From assembly GCA_029247315.1 (NCBI GenBank), contig JAQWLM010000017.1:13273-77272 (forward strand): a stretch of 64,000 nt of DNA, in the 5' to 3' direction. The position numbers and the translations under genes were made by a program. Below the pieces are notes generated by a model, which was given only the letters and a program-made list of their open reading frames with translations, was not told the DNA's origin and searched no databases. Origin of the DNA: AAA164-E04 sp014239995 (GTDB taxonomy: Bacteria > Verrucomicrobiota > Verrucomicrobiia > Limisphaerales > AAA164-E04). Numbering within the stretch: position 1 is the first letter of the stretch; every line of letters starts with the position of its first letter. Shown here piece after piece: positions 9,335 to 19,225 of this stretch.

Positions 9335-10723
9335 TCAGGGTATGGGCCACTCCTCGACCTCGGTACGAGCACCCGCCATAAAACCAGTCATTTGCCTGAT
9401 CACATCAGGCTTGGCATCAGCCAGGTCTCTTGTCTCACCTGGATCAATGAACAGGTCGTAGAGTTCCAATGGCGAATCAAGTCCGTGACGCACCCCTTTC
9501 CAGCGCCCCATGCGTACTGCTTGGTGAAAACCCTGCTCGTGCATTTCCCAATAAAGGGGTAGGTGTGGGAGCCTCTCACCCTTCAAAATCGATCCAGCCA
9601 TGGAACTACCGTCCAGCCCTGTCGGAGGACGTATGTCAGCGAGGTCTGCAATGGTGGGGAAAACGTCCCAAGCCGCCCAAACCTGATCACTCACCACCCC
9701 CTGCTGAATACGCCCCTTGCATCGGACAATCATTGGAGACCGAATTCCCCCCTCGTATAGATCACGTTTGATCCCACGAAAAGGTCCCGAAGACTTGAAG
9801 AACCGAGGATCCACACCATCCCGGTCGTGAGGACCGTTATCACTGCAGAAGAATACCATCGTGTCCCTGGAACCTGGCAAGGCATCCACGGCATCCAGGA
9901 TCTTGCCCACATTTCGATCCAGACGGTAGATCATGGCTGCTAGCATTTTTTGGGGTTCTGGCCAGTCAGTGTCCTTGTAGGGCTTGGTGGTAGGAGCCAC
10001 CACACGTTGATGAGGCAAGGTAGAGGCTAGGTAGAGGAAGAAGGGATGTTTACGAGGTGTCTTGATGAAATTGATGGCGGCCTCCGTGAACTTGTAGGGT
10101 ATGTAGAGACCCTTGTTTCCATTTCCGTTTTCCTCAAAGCGGGTCAGCACTTGATTGCGCCACAACACTTCAGGGTAATGATCGCAGGCATTCTTTCGAT
10201 TTAAAAAGCCGAACCATTCATCAAATCCCTGCAGGTTGGGAAGTCCTGTGGAACCTGCTTCCCCGAGGCCCCACTTGCCAATGGCGCAGGTGTGGTAGTT
10301 TTTTTGCTTGAGCAATTCCGCGATCGTAAAGTCACCGTAATCCAGAGGGATATCGGCGTTACCTCGAATGCGGGTATGCCCGGTATGCAATCCGGTCAAC
10401 AGAGCCGAGCGTGAAGACGCGCCCAACGCACTCCCCGCGTAATACTGCTTGAATCGAATGCCCTCTCGTGCCATTTGATCCAAGCGCGGTGTCTGGAACA
10501 ACCTCTGTCCGTAGGATCCGAGGTCTCCGTAGCCCAGGTCATCAGCCAGGATAAGAATGATGTTGGGGGATTTCACCGCCCCTGAGACCGTTCCCTCAGC
10601 AGCTTGAAAAAAAACGAGAGCAAGGACCCCAATCACTTGGAAGGAGTCGGCGCGAGCGATCCAAATTACGTCACTGAAGATTCCACACAAGAGGCGCCTC
10701 AACTTGATCCGGAAAAACGGCAT
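9335..10723 (-). CDS. sulfatase-like protein lacking the formylglycine Cys
   Basis: 462 aa. A hydrophobic segment (VIGVLALVFFQAAEG) precedes the sulfatase core SPNIILILADDLGYGDLGSYG. The fold is complete: TPRLDQMAREG, GKWGLGEAG, FLYLASTLPHQ, FFCSDNGPHDRDG, LYEGGIRSPMIVR and a C-terminal LYDLFIDPGETRDLAD. However, the active-site motif normally C-x-P-S-R reads G-A-S-S-R (codons GGC GCG TCT TCA CGC, near 10430), so the residue that becomes formylglycine is Gly and the Pro is Ser. The frame is otherwise intact. It may be catalytically dead, use another mechanism, or act in binding. The N-terminus is long; translation could start inside it. Confidence 0.87.
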   Translation of the reverse strand: MPFFRIKLRRLLCGIFSDVIWIARADSFQVIGVLALVFFQAAEGTVSGAVKSPNIILILADDLGYGDLGSYGQRLFQTPRLDQMAREGIRFKQYYAGSALGASSRSALLTGLHTGHTRIRGNADIPLDYGDFTIAELLKQKNYHTCAIGKWGLGEAGSTGLPNLQGFDEWFGFLNRKNACDHYPEVLWRNQVLTRFEENGNGNKGLYIPYKFTEAAINFIKTPRKHPFFLYLASTLPHQRVVAPTTKPYKDTDWPEPQKMLAAMIYRLDRNVGKILDAVDALPGSRDTMVFFCSDNGPHDRDGVDPRFFKSSGPFRGIKRDLYEGGIRSPMIVRCKGRIQQGVVSDQVWAAWDVFPTIADLADIRPPTGLDGSSMAGSILKGERLPHLPLYWEMHEQGFHQAVRMGRWKGVRHGLDSPLELYDLFIDPGETRDLADAKPDVIRQMTGFMAGARTEVEEWPIP

Positions 10724-10939
10724 GTCATTGACATACGCGATCGGCCTGACGGATCAAGCGCAAAATGCAGGCAAATACGCAGCGAGACTTGATCTGGAGT
10801 ATGTTCTAAGGAGGCCAGTCATGTCTTCTTTTTTTTCATCCTGGCTGCATATATGCCAATCAGGTTTCGATATACCAAAGGTTTTTTCCAGGTTGACAGA
10901 GCACCCTTGGTCGACCACGTTCAGGCGTTGGCAAATTTC

Positions 10940-11839
10940 ATGCAAATATCCCGCTTCATCGAAACGACCGTGGTCCTGACCATACTGGCCCTTGCTACCG
11001 ATGGAATCTCGTCAACATGTCGTGCGCAGAGGCTCCAGGGCCCGGAGACGAGTGGACGTGGCTCCGAGCGCCTGATTACAGAACCTGGTCCAGCCTCGCG
11101 TGCCGGGGTACCTGAATGGCAGATAGAGGAAAGCTTCAGGAACGATATTTTCACCTTTGTGCGTATTGCGTATTCCTCAGGGGGCGGCTGGGGACGCGGA
11201 GGAGGCAGTTGGAGAGTAGACTACCCAAATGCAGACCTGAATTTCTCCTATCGGCTTGAACAACTCACGTCCATGAAAGTGGATCCCGATGCTGCCACCC
11301 TTGATCTGCTGGATGACAGGCTTTACGACTACCCCTTTATCTTCATTATCGATCCGCGCCGACTTCGTTTCAGCGAAGATGAGGCCGTCGCGCTGCGACG
11401 CTATCTCGTGAACGGTGGTTTTTTGATGGTAGATGACTTCTGGGGCGAGGGCATGAAGCGCCATTTTTTGGAAGAAATGAAGAAAATTTTCCCCAGCAAG
11501 GATCCAGTCTCGCTGGACCTTAGCCACCCCATCTTCAATGCTGTCTTTCCGCTGAAAATCAAACCGCAGGTCCCCAGTGAGGATTCGGCGGAGCGCAATC
11601 GCGGGGGTGGTATCTATGAGACATGGGAGGATGAAATTTCATACGAACAACCGGCACCTGCGGATTACATGGCTTTTTTGGACGAAAATGATCGTATCAT
11701 GGCGATCATCTGCCACAACACCGACTTGAGTGACGGTTGGGAGGAAGAAGGTAAGAGCCAGTGGTTTTTTTCACGATTCTCTGAAGCCCTTTCCTACCCA
11801 ATGGGCATTAATATTGTGCATTACGCCCTGACACACTGA
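10940..11839 (+). CDS. DUF4159 domain exported protein
   Basis: 299 aa from the ATG at 10940, chosen because it opens a signal peptide (ISRFIETTVVLTILALATDG); the frame is open further upstream to 10853. The C-terminal ~220 residues fit DUF4159: FTFVRIAYSSGGG, WRVDYPNADLNFSYRLEQLT, FIFIIDPRRLRFSEDEAVALRRYLVNGGFLM split by a short turn, VDDFWGE and a final GINIVHYALTH. DUF4159 proteins of Planctomycetes and Verrucomicrobia often sit in gene clusters with MoxR ATPases and VWA-domain proteins; none is present here, so this copy is solitary. The fold suggests a class I glutamine-amidotransferase-like domain, function unknown. It is transcribed divergently from the sulfatase-like gene. Confidence 0.85.
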   Translation: MQISRFIETTVVLTILALATDGISSTCRAQRLQGPETSGRGSERLITEPGPASRAGVPEWQIEESFRNDIFTFVRIAYSSGGGWGRGGGSWRVDYPNADLNFSYRLEQLTSMKVDPDAATLDLLDDRLYDYPFIFIIDPRRLRFSEDEAVALRRYLVNGGFLMVDDFWGEGMKRHFLEEMKKIFPSKDPVSLDLSHPIFNAVFPLKIKPQVPSEDSAERNRGGGIYETWEDEISYEQPAPADYMAFLDENDRIMAIICHNTDLSDGWEEEGKSQWFFSRFSEALSYPMGINIVHYALTH

Positions 11840-11901
11840 GGTATACGGGTCTCCATCAAGCTCACTCATCGATGTTACATCCGAGATGCTCCCCTGAAGG
11901 G

Positions 11902-12384
11902 TCACTCCCGGCTTGATACCTCGAGATCATGAAATTGGATGCACATGTCAGCGTCCCGACACTCAATAGTGGCGACACTGCGAGAAACTCCCATTTTCCT
12001 TCTCCCGGCATAACCGGGGTTCAAGTAGGTGACCAGGTCCGTCCTCTTGAGATGAGAGCGGTGCGTATGACCAAAAACCACCAGATCGGGTTTCTCCCGG
12101 GCAATGCGACCGCCTATCAGGGGATCGGGGGTGGGCAGACTCACGATGTGGTGCAAGAGGATTTTTCTCCCGGCCAGCCGCAGCACCTCGGTGGACCTGA
12201 GATTCAGATCGTAGTCCGTATTACCCAGCACAGCGGTCACCGGCGCGATAGACTCAAGTTCCATCACCAACCATGGCTGACCCACATCCCCCGCGTGCAG
12301 GATATGGTCCACGCCCTTGAAAAGACGTTCAAGTTGTGGATCCAAGTAACCGTGCGTGTCTGAAATAACTCCTATCCTGTACAT
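11902..12384 (-). CDS. YfcE/MJ0936-type metallophosphoesterase
   Basis: 160 aa, the usual size for small single-domain calcineurin-like phosphodiesterases. All metal-binding motifs are present in order: VISDTHG (7-13), HAGDVGQ (35-41), LGNTD (53-57), a His pair near 78 (LLHHIV) and GHTHRS near 105-110. Family members cleave model phosphodiesters in vitro; physiological substrates are mostly unknown. It lies 43 nt downstream of the DUF6580 membrane protein gene on the same strand, so the two may be cotranscribed. It converges with the DUF4159 gene. Confidence 0.9.
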   Translation of the reverse strand: MYRIGVISDTHGYLDPQLERLFKGVDHILHAGDVGQPWLVMELESIAPVTAVLGNTDYDLNLRSTEVLRLAGRKILLHHIVSLPTPDPLIGGRIAREKPDLVVFGHTHRSHLKRTDLVTYLNPGYAGRRKMGVSRSVATIECRDADMCIQFHDLEVSSRE

Positions 12385-12427
12385 GACTGACCATGTCCCC
12401 CACTGAGCAGATACTTGGAATCCTTCT

Positions 12428-13060
12428 TCATACAGTTATCTCCTCGGGCTCTGCATCCTCCACATCAGTAACCGGTTCGATCGCTTTCTCTTCTGTTTCC
12501 TCTTCCTTATCCTCCGCAGCTTCCGCCCATTTGGCCGCAGCCACAAATAACCCCGTGAAAAGGCCTCCACTTAGGAGTGTATTGCGCAAAAACATCCAAG
12601 TAGGAGGAAATCCATCGGTCCCCTGTGTGAGGGCCAATAACCAACCGGTGATATCCCTAGTATAACCCTCATTGTCAAAGGGGTTGAGGAACCAGGCAAT
12701 GGTGTTTGTGAGCAGGTAAAAGAGGAACGCCCCAACGACACCTCCTCCCACCAGCTTGGTCCAGTGGTCTTTTTGTCGCATCCAACACCCCAGACCAATC
12801 AGACAGGCATACCCAAGATAGTTACTCAGCTGGTACCATTGGGGCCAATAACCGTAAAACAGGTTGAGCAACAGATCGGTCACAGCAAGGGTTCCTAGAG
12901 GAAGAAACCATGCCATACGCGGCGGAAAATACAGACCGGCACAAAACGCAAGCGCGTAAGCAGCACTGAAATTGGGCCACATGAGTCCTGGCCAACGCGT
13001 TCCAGCGAAAACCACAAGCATCAGGACAATTAACCATTTATTACATTTTTGTTCCGTCAC
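12428..13060 (-). CDS. DUF6580-like membrane protein with acidic C-terminal tail
   Basis: 210 aa, starting at GTG. About five hydrophobic segments span residues ~8-165 (LIVLMLVVFAG, AYALAFCAGLYF, WFLPLGTLAVTDLLLNLFYG, LVGGGVVGAFLFYLLTNTIAWF, LLSGGLFTGLFVAAA). The pattern WPNFSAAYALAFCAGLYFPP followed by a TDLLLN helix resembles the DUF6580 family, which is loosely like ECF-transporter substrate-binding components. The last ~35 residues are highly acidic (EDKEEETEEKAIEP) and probably cytoplasmic. Substrate and function are unknown. It is divergent from mfd. Confidence 0.75.
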   Translation of the reverse strand: MTEQKCNKWLIVLMLVVFAGTRWPGLMWPNFSAAYALAFCAGLYFPPRMAWFLPLGTLAVTDLLLNLFYGYWPQWYQLSNYLGYACLIGLGCWMRQKDHWTKLVGGGVVGAFLFYLLTNTIAWFLNPFDNEGYTRDITGWLLALTQGTDGFPPTWMFLRNTLLSGGLFTGLFVAAAKWAEAAEDKEEETEEKAIEPVTDVEDAEPEEITV

Positions 13061-13184
13061 CTGTGCAGATTCTGACGTGATTCATGGACCATGACAAGAA
13101 TCGAAGGCATTCCGAAACGTTTCCCAGTCATCCCTCCGGAGATGATCCCCTGACTTGACGAAATGGCCTTCAACAGGTGAATTG

Positions 13185-16100
13185 GTGCTGACCGTGGAAA
13201 CCAAAGGTAACGAAGTAAACCAAGAACTCGCATTCCCATGGGATAAGTGGGTTTCTTCAGACTGGTGGAGGGAAATGGCGGAACAAGCCGGCAGATACCC
13301 CTACGTACGCTGGGCCCCAGCTGCCTCCGCTTCATGGCCTTTCATGGCGGCCTGTTTCAAGACGGCCCATCCGGAGAGGCCGCTTGTTATCGTCACACCA
13401 GGCTTGAGGCTGCAGGAATCCATGCATCAGGACGTGACAACGTGGATACGATGGTTGATGGCACACAACCCGCAGGAAGACGATAATACCCCTTGTTTCT
13501 ACCCAGCTTGGGAACATCTACCACATGAGGCAAAACTACCGCATGCCGATGTGATCAGCGAACGCTTGGAAACCCTGGGAACGCTGCTGAAATGGCCGAA
13601 CCATTCCCAAAAAAAGGTCGCCCCGGTGATCATCACCAGCATTCAAGCCCTGATGCAACGCACCTTCGATCCCGCGGAATTACGCCTCCGCATCAAGACC
13701 ATGCGGGTGGGGGATATCATGGATCCACTCGATCTGGTTGAATGGCTTGAGGACCAGGCTTATGAGCCCGAGGCCAAGGTCACCCAGAAAGGTGAACTCG
13801 CTTTGCGTGGAGGCATCCTGGATGTCTTCCCAATGAACAGCCCCTGGCCCGTACGCCTGGAATTCTTCGGAGACGAACTGGAATCGATTCGTACATTTAA
13901 TCCCGAAACCCAACTCACACGGGAGCAAACGGATGTGGTTCACCTGACACCCGGTGGAGAACTGGGACTGATCAAAAGCCAGTTGGAGCAAACAGAAGGC
14001 AACCCATCCGGCTCAGCTTTGAACTTTTTCAATTTGCTCGATTATCTGCCCGCCTCAACCTGCATGCTTGAAATTGAGCCCAAAGCACTGCAGGAAGCCG
14101 CTGAACACTACATGATGCAAGTTCCTGAGGATGATCCCTTCTTCCTGGACTGGCATGGATTGCAGGACCGTCTGGAGCGGGGTGGATGCATGCGTGCTGC
14201 AGTAGAAGAAACAGATACTGAGTGGTTAGGATCCGATGGCATGCCTCGGGAAACACTCAGCCACTCCGGGGCCGTGTTGCATCCCGATCTGGAATCAATG
14301 GAAATTTACCGTCCGATGGGAGAGCAGCGACCCGCCATCCACATCGCAGAAAAACAACGGCTCGATTTCCTGGAGCAAATGCACCGATGGCTGCGCAAGG
14401 GACACGATGTCCTGGTCGTCTGCAATAATGAAGGTGAGCGTCAACGGTTTCAGGAAATATGGCAGGAATCCGGGCTTGATCCTCAAGGGCTTTACGCAAA
14501 AAGGCTTCACCTTCTTACAGGCAACCTTGGACGCGGCTTTGTGGCCGATTCACTGGGCTGCGCAGTGGTCACCGATGCGGAAATCTTCGGGCGTTACAAG
14601 TTACAACGTCCTCGTCGGATGAAATCCCCTCATGCCACCGCCGCAAAATCTATTCTGCAAATAGATTTTTCTGAACTGGAGGAGGGTGACTACGTCGTAC
14701 ATCTCCAACACGGTATCGGTCGCTACACAGGGCTTCAACGACTTCCTCCAGTCGGGGCTGCACCGGAGACAGAGGGCCCTGAATACCTTGTAATTGAGTA
14801 TGCAAGCAAGGATCCTGGGACAGAAGCTCCCAGACTTTATGTCCCAGTCAGTGAAGCACACTTGGTGAGCAAATACATTGGTGCAGGCAAGGGACGGCCT
14901 CAGCTCCACGTCATGGGCGGAAAACGATGGCAGACGGCCAGGAAACAGGCAGAAAAGGCAGTACGCGACCTGGCAGGTGAGTTACTGCAGGTCCAGGCAG
15001 CTCGCGCCTCTGAATCAGGATACGCCTTCGAGGAAGACACCCCTTGGCAACGTGAATTCGAAAGTGCGTTTCTTTATGAGGAAACCCTTGATCAAGTCAG
15101 TGCCATCCGTGCCAGCAAGCAGGACATGGAACGCCCTAAACCGATGGACCGTCTGATTTGTGGGGACGTTGGTTTTGGAAAAACCGAGGTTGCTATCAGG
15201 GCAGCCTTCAAGGCTGTGATGGGCGGGCGTCAAGTCGCCATCCTGGTTCCTACCACTGTCCTGGCGCAGCAACATTACAACACATTTGCAGACCGTATGG
15301 CAGATTATCCGGTCAGGGTCGAACTACTGTCCCGTTTTCAGAAAGCAGCTCAAGCACGTCTGGTGATTCAGGACCTGGCAAGGGGATCGGTAGACATTGT
15401 GATCGGCACCCACAAGCTCATCCAAAAGAATGTCACTTTCAAGGACCTTGGACTCGTAATCATTGACGAGGAACAACGCTTTGGGGTGACTCAGAAAGAA
15501 AAATTCAAATTGATGCGCAAGCTGGTGGATGTTCTGACTCTCAGCGCCACCCCTATCCCCCGCACCCTGCATCTGGCATTGATGGGAGCACGCGACATGA
15601 GCACCATTGAAACGCCGCCACAGGATCGACTCCCTGTGGAAACCATTGTAATCCCTTACGATGAGGAGGCTATCCAGAACGCGCTTCGCCGCGAACTCAA
15701 TCGTCAGGGTCAGGTCTTCTTCCTGCACAATCGTGTCAACACGATTGGAGCAGTCGCGCAGCGTATTCAACGATTGGCACCCGATGCGCGCATTGTCGTA
15801 GGGCACGGCCAGATGGAGGCGAAGGAACTGGAAACGGTCATGCGCACTTTCATGAACGGGGAGGCCGATATACTGGTTTCTACCACCATTATTGAAAGTG
15901 GTATCGACATTCCAAATGCCAATACCATCATCATCGACAGGGCGGATCGTTTTGGTTTGAGTGAATTGTATCAATTAAGGGGACGTGTCGGACGCTACAA
16001 ACATCAAGCCTACGCTTACCTGCTCCTGCCCCGCCATGCAGGCGTGCTGACGGATGCACGGAAACGACTCAGCGCGATGAAACAATACTCCAAGCTGGGA

Positions 16101-16808
16101 AGTGGTTTCAAGATTGCCATGCGTGACCTCGAAATAAGAGGAGCAGGCAATTTGCTTGGAGCGCAGCAAAGCGGCCACATCACGGCGATCGGTTTCGATC
16201 TGTATTGCCAACTACTCAAGCAAAGCATCAGTTGTTTACGAGGAGAAAAGGTGGCTCCACGGGTGGAAATAAAAATCGATTTTGATTTCCTGATGATGCA
16301 TCCGGGAGAATCAGCCTCCCAATCTGATAAAAACAGCGTCAAGCCGAAAACTAAACGAAGCCCCGAGCTGGTGATTTCGGTCCCGCGAGAAACCGCGGTC
16401 TATGTCGAGACTCCAGGTGATACCACCCTTTCGGATCCCGACTCAGGCCCCCCACAGAAGGAAGCTGCTTACCTTCCCATGGACTACGTCACAGAACCAC
16501 AGCAACGCATCGAAATTTATCGTAAAATAGCAGAAATCGACGATACCGAGTCCCTGCAGGCCTTGAAAAATGAATTAAAGGATCGCTATGGTCCTCTGTC
16601 AGAGGGGGTGGAACGGCTGATGCTGGTAAGCGATCTGAAATGGAAGGCGTTTGGCAAAGGTATCAGTGAAATCGCCACCCAGGGCAGCAAGCTCAAAATC
16701 ATGCGTCACGGCCAGTGGATCATGATGCATGGTAAGTTCCCACGACTGATTCGGAAAAGGGCAACGGCCAGGCTGAACGAAATCCATAAAATGCTGCAAA
16801 GCCTTTGA
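13185..16808 (+). CDS. mfd: transcription-repair coupling factor Mfd
   Basis: About 1207 aa. Mfd removes RNA polymerase stalled at lesions and recruits UvrA to start nucleotide excision repair. In order: an N-terminal UvrB-homology module (to ~340), an RNA-polymerase-interaction domain (~500, EGDYVVHLQHGIGRYTGLQ), the RecG-like translocase with Walker A GDVGFGKTE (~660), DEEQRFG (~761), LSATPIPRTLHLALMGARD and QLRGRVGR, and the C-terminal TRCF domain with MDYVTEPQQRIEIYRKIAEI. The frame is open from a TTG at 13155; I chose GTG 13185 because AGGTG lies 5 nt ahead, but no ATG is near and the start is uncertain. uvrA is also in this window. Confidence 0.95.
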   Translation: MLTVETKGNEVNQELAFPWDKWVSSDWWREMAEQAGRYPYVRWAPAASASWPFMAACFKTAHPERPLVIVTPGLRLQESMHQDVTTWIRWLMAHNPQEDDNTPCFYPAWEHLPHEAKLPHADVISERLETLGTLLKWPNHSQKKVAPVIITSIQALMQRTFDPAELRLRIKTMRVGDIMDPLDLVEWLEDQAYEPEAKVTQKGELALRGGILDVFPMNSPWPVRLEFFGDELESIRTFNPETQLTREQTDVVHLTPGGELGLIKSQLEQTEGNPSGSALNFFNLLDYLPASTCMLEIEPKALQEAAEHYMMQVPEDDPFFLDWHGLQDRLERGGCMRAAVEETDTEWLGSDGMPRETLSHSGAVLHPDLESMEIYRPMGEQRPAIHIAEKQRLDFLEQMHRWLRKGHDVLVVCNNEGERQRFQEIWQESGLDPQGLYAKRLHLLTGNLGRGFVADSLGCAVVTDAEIFGRYKLQRPRRMKSPHATAAKSILQIDFSELEEGDYVVHLQHGIGRYTGLQRLPPVGAAPETEGPEYLVIEYASKDPGTEAPRLYVPVSEAHLVSKYIGAGKGRPQLHVMGGKRWQTARKQAEKAVRDLAGELLQVQAARASESGYAFEEDTPWQREFESAFLYEETLDQVSAIRASKQDMERPKPMDRLICGDVGFGKTEVAIRAAFKAVMGGRQVAILVPTTVLAQQHYNTFADRMADYPVRVELLSRFQKAAQARLVIQDLARGSVDIVIGTHKLIQKNVTFKDLGLVIIDEEQRFGVTQKEKFKLMRKLVDVLTLSATPIPRTLHLALMGARDMSTIETPPQDRLPVETIVIPYDEEAIQNALRRELNRQGQVFFLHNRVNTIGAVAQRIQRLAPDARIVVGHGQMEAKELETVMRTFMNGEADILVSTTIIESGIDIPNANTIIIDRADRFGLSELYQLRGRVGRYKHQAYAYLLLPRHAGVLTDARKRLSAMKQYSKLGSGFKIAMRDLEIRGAGNLLGAQQSGHITAIGFDLYCQLLKQSISCLRGEKVAPRVEIKIDFDFLMMHPGESASQSDKNSVKPKTKRSPELVISVPRETAVYVETPGDTTLSDPDSGPPQKEAAYLPMDYVTEPQQRIEIYRKIAEIDDTESLQALKNELKDRYGPLSEGVERLMLVSDLKWKAFGKGISEIATQGSKLKIMRHGQWIMMHGKFPRLIRKRATARLNEIHKMLQSL

Positions 16809-16852
16809 GGGGCGGCTTTGCAAAACCGCGCAAATGGGCTAGGGTTCGCTCC

Positions 16853-17416
16853 ATGCCACTGCTTCTAGTAGCCATACTCACGGCGAGCACCTGCTGCCTC
16901 GCCATCGGAACGCATCTCAGCGCACAAGCAAGCAGCTTGAGAATCGAACCTGCAACAAAGATAAGTTTTAAAACAGAGGAAGGACAAGACTATGCATTGA
17001 TGGCAAGTCCAGATGCGAAACTTCCAGAATGGCACGTCATCACAGAAATTCTTGATGGACGCAGCAAAGATTTCACCCTGCTGATACCGGTCATGACGGA
17101 GACTCAACAGTTTTTTCTCCTGAAAAAAGAAGCCCATCAAATGCAGTCTTCCCGTGAGGCAATTTCACTTGGAAAAATGGTTCAGGATATGCGTGCTGCT
17201 TTGCAGGCACCGGCAGACCCAGAGTCACTGGAAACAATCGCGGATTATGGAACCATCACAGAACATTATATGATGATCCGGGGTTGGCTCAATCAGGAGC
17301 GAACCGCGACAGAGAGTCTGCTCAGTGTTGCCCAGACTGAGTCCCGCAGGAAGGAACTTCAAAAGGAGGTTCTTTTTCTCAAGACAGCCATCCGTCGCAT
17401 CGACCTTGAAAGGTAG
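16853..17416 (+). CDS. secreted protein of unknown function
   Basis: 187 aa. The ATG at 16853 is preceded by AGGG and begins a clear signal peptide (MPLLLVAILTASTCCLAIGTH split by no charged residue) with probable cleavage after LSAQA. The mature part has a beta-rich segment (SSLRIEPATKISFKTEEGQD, LPEWHVITEILDG, FTLLIPVMTETQQFFLLKK), then a helical half rich in charged residues (LQKEVLFLKTAIRRIDLER) that could form a coiled coil. I do not recognise the family. It starts 44 nt after mfd on the same strand and may share its transcript. The frame is open back into the mfd stop but only by a TTG. Confidence 0.6.
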   Translation: MPLLLVAILTASTCCLAIGTHLSAQASSLRIEPATKISFKTEEGQDYALMASPDAKLPEWHVITEILDGRSKDFTLLIPVMTETQQFFLLKKEAHQMQSSREAISLGKMVQDMRAALQAPADPESLETIADYGTITEHYMMIRGWLNQERTATESLLSVAQTESRRKELQKEVLFLKTAIRRIDLER

Positions 17417-17442
17417 TCAAAAACGATGCCCTTGTTTTATTC

Positions 17443-18906
17443 TCAATCCACCTCACGGGACCGTGGCCATAGCAGTTCCCTCTCTACCGGAGCGATTCCC
17501 TCCGAAAGTGTTTCCTCCATCATGTAGTAGACTGAGACCTGCCTGACGGGTGCTTCAAGGGGATGCCTTTGGGTATGACGATCCTGAAAATGGTGCACCA
17601 CCTTTTCCCAGAGGAAAGCCTGACTGGGATAATCATAGAGCATCATCATGAACTCCTTCCAGCGGTCACCTGGAAAAAGAGCCAGCACGGATTCCGGTTT
17701 TCCAAAGAGAATGGCTCGATCAGGATCCAGCAAATCAAATTGGGAACCATCTTCACGTTCAGCCAGGAAAACATACCAACCATCGTGAACCATCGGATTC
17801 GGCGAGAACATACCCCAATACTGATCCATGCGAAGCAGACTGATTCCCTGTCCAAGCCATGAAGGCATCCGGTTTTTAAGGGTATCGGGATACTGCCATG
17901 TCATCACCACATTCCATACCAGCATCCAAGCCAATAAATACCCTGCAACTCGCTGCCAACCCGCAGCCTTGTGAATCTCGGATTTAAGGTGCAGGAGAGG
18001 AACCCTTCCCCGAGGAGTGTTCCAAAGTGAACCCGGTAGATGCGGCAAGAGAGCAAGCGTCGATACAAATGGAAAAATCCCAATGTCCAGCGTCATCCAA
18101 AAAAGAAACTGTAACACAAAAAGGCAGCCCAACCCCACCCATCGTGCGCGGACGTTTCGTGCCAAAATCAGGCAGGGAGCCAACAATTCAACAAGAAGGG
18201 TGGTCCATGTAAGGATTTTCAACAGGAGTGTCGGAAGTGTTTTCATCCATAGCGCCAGAGGAAGAGCAAATTGGTCAATTTCAAGGGTATCACGGAGTGC
18301 CGACCCATCGAACCAGGTATCCCCATTTTTTCGGAAAACGGAAAATAAGTACATGACACATACCTGCAACCGTAAGCCCCAGGCCGCCCAGGAACTTAAC
18401 AGCACGGGATCATTACGACGTCGTGATCGAGGCCCCGGATACAGCCTGTAGAAACGGTCCAGAGGCAAGAAGGACCCCCAAAGCAACATCAAAAAAAGCA
18501 ATTTGTCCGCACCATAATTAGTCCATGGATTTCTTGCCTGGATAGAGTGAAGCAGGATCAACAGTGCCGGGGCAACCCAACTGGAACGCCAACCGATGGC
18601 CAGCAGGATCGATGCCCCCAGCCCCAGCCCCATGCAGGCAAGTTGCCAGGCCGGGCTGTCGGACAACGCATTGAGGGACAAAGCCCAGGGCCAAGACATC
18701 TGCGGCAATTGCTTGAGAGCATCCAATGGCAAGACACCGTTTCCCGAATACAAGGCATGGGCATCGGTCATGCGGAGGGCAAATTCAACCGCCAATAAAC
18801 ATCCCAATGCCAACCTGAAAAATCCCAGGGCCCGCAAATCAACCGCCAAGTGCTGATCAAGTCGGCTATAAAAACTTCTCAGCATCTCTATTTTTCTGGA
18901 CTCCAT
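17443..18906 (-). CDS. HTTM domain membrane protein (gamma-carboxylase-like)
   Basis: 487 aa with multiple hydrophobic segments. The N-terminal two thirds match the HTTM domain shared with vitamin K-dependent gamma-carboxylase: DLRALGFFRLALGCLLAVEFAL, LYSGNGVLPLDAL, ARNPWTNYGADKLLFLMLLWGSFLPLD (in pieces) and WGLRLQVCVMYLFSVFRKNGDTWFDGSALR. The C-terminal part is soluble-looking (MFSPNPMVHDGWYVFLAEREDGS, LPGDRWKEFMMMLYDYPSQ). Bacterial HTTM proteins are poorly characterised and carboxylase activity should not be assumed. It converges with the preceding secreted protein, 26 nt apart. Start chosen at the first ATG; a second ATG lies 7 codons in. Confidence 0.88.
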   Translation of the reverse strand: MESRKIEMLRSFYSRLDQHLAVDLRALGFFRLALGCLLAVEFALRMTDAHALYSGNGVLPLDALKQLPQMSWPWALSLNALSDSPAWQLACMGLGLGASILLAIGWRSSWVAPALLILLHSIQARNPWTNYGADKLLFLMLLWGSFLPLDRFYRLYPGPRSRRRNDPVLLSSWAAWGLRLQVCVMYLFSVFRKNGDTWFDGSALRDTLEIDQFALPLALWMKTLPTLLLKILTWTTLLVELLAPCLILARNVRARWVGLGCLFVLQFLFWMTLDIGIFPFVSTLALLPHLPGSLWNTPRGRVPLLHLKSEIHKAAGWQRVAGYLLAWMLVWNVVMTWQYPDTLKNRMPSWLGQGISLLRMDQYWGMFSPNPMVHDGWYVFLAEREDGSQFDLLDPDRAILFGKPESVLALFPGDRWKEFMMMLYDYPSQAFLWEKVVHHFQDRHTQRHPLEAPVRQVSVYYMMEETLSEGIAPVERELLWPRSREVD

Positions 18907-19225
18907 GCCATGACTTTTTTCGGGGAGGAACGTCTACTCAGGATTCCTTTATCCCCTGCCACACCTTTTATCCCAAGCTCAAAATGAGCTGGCAGCCCTG
19001 TCCCGTCAGATCAGAAATCGAAAACACCCATGGAAAGGGTATGCGCGGGCTTCTCAAGGATACCACGAAAACCGTTTCAGCCATTCCGTATGCGGGGACG
19101 GACCCTTCTTTGCCGCAAAACCCTCAGGCGGCCATGGCTTGTTCGACCATTGGCTTGAGCAACTTACAGGGCATTCGATTCAAGGGTGTCTTGATTTTGC
19201 AAGTTGAAGTCATTAAAAAGAGAGC
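18907..19225. other. divergent intergenic region, no supported gene
   Basis: This 319 nt stretch separates the HTTM gene (minus) from the spermidine-synthase-like gene (plus) and should hold both promoters. It contains a perfect small hairpin, AGCTCA-aaa-TGAGCT, at 18976-18990. A plus-strand frame 18984-19229 is open but has no recognisable similarity or ribosome binding site, and I do not call it. Confidence 0.5.
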
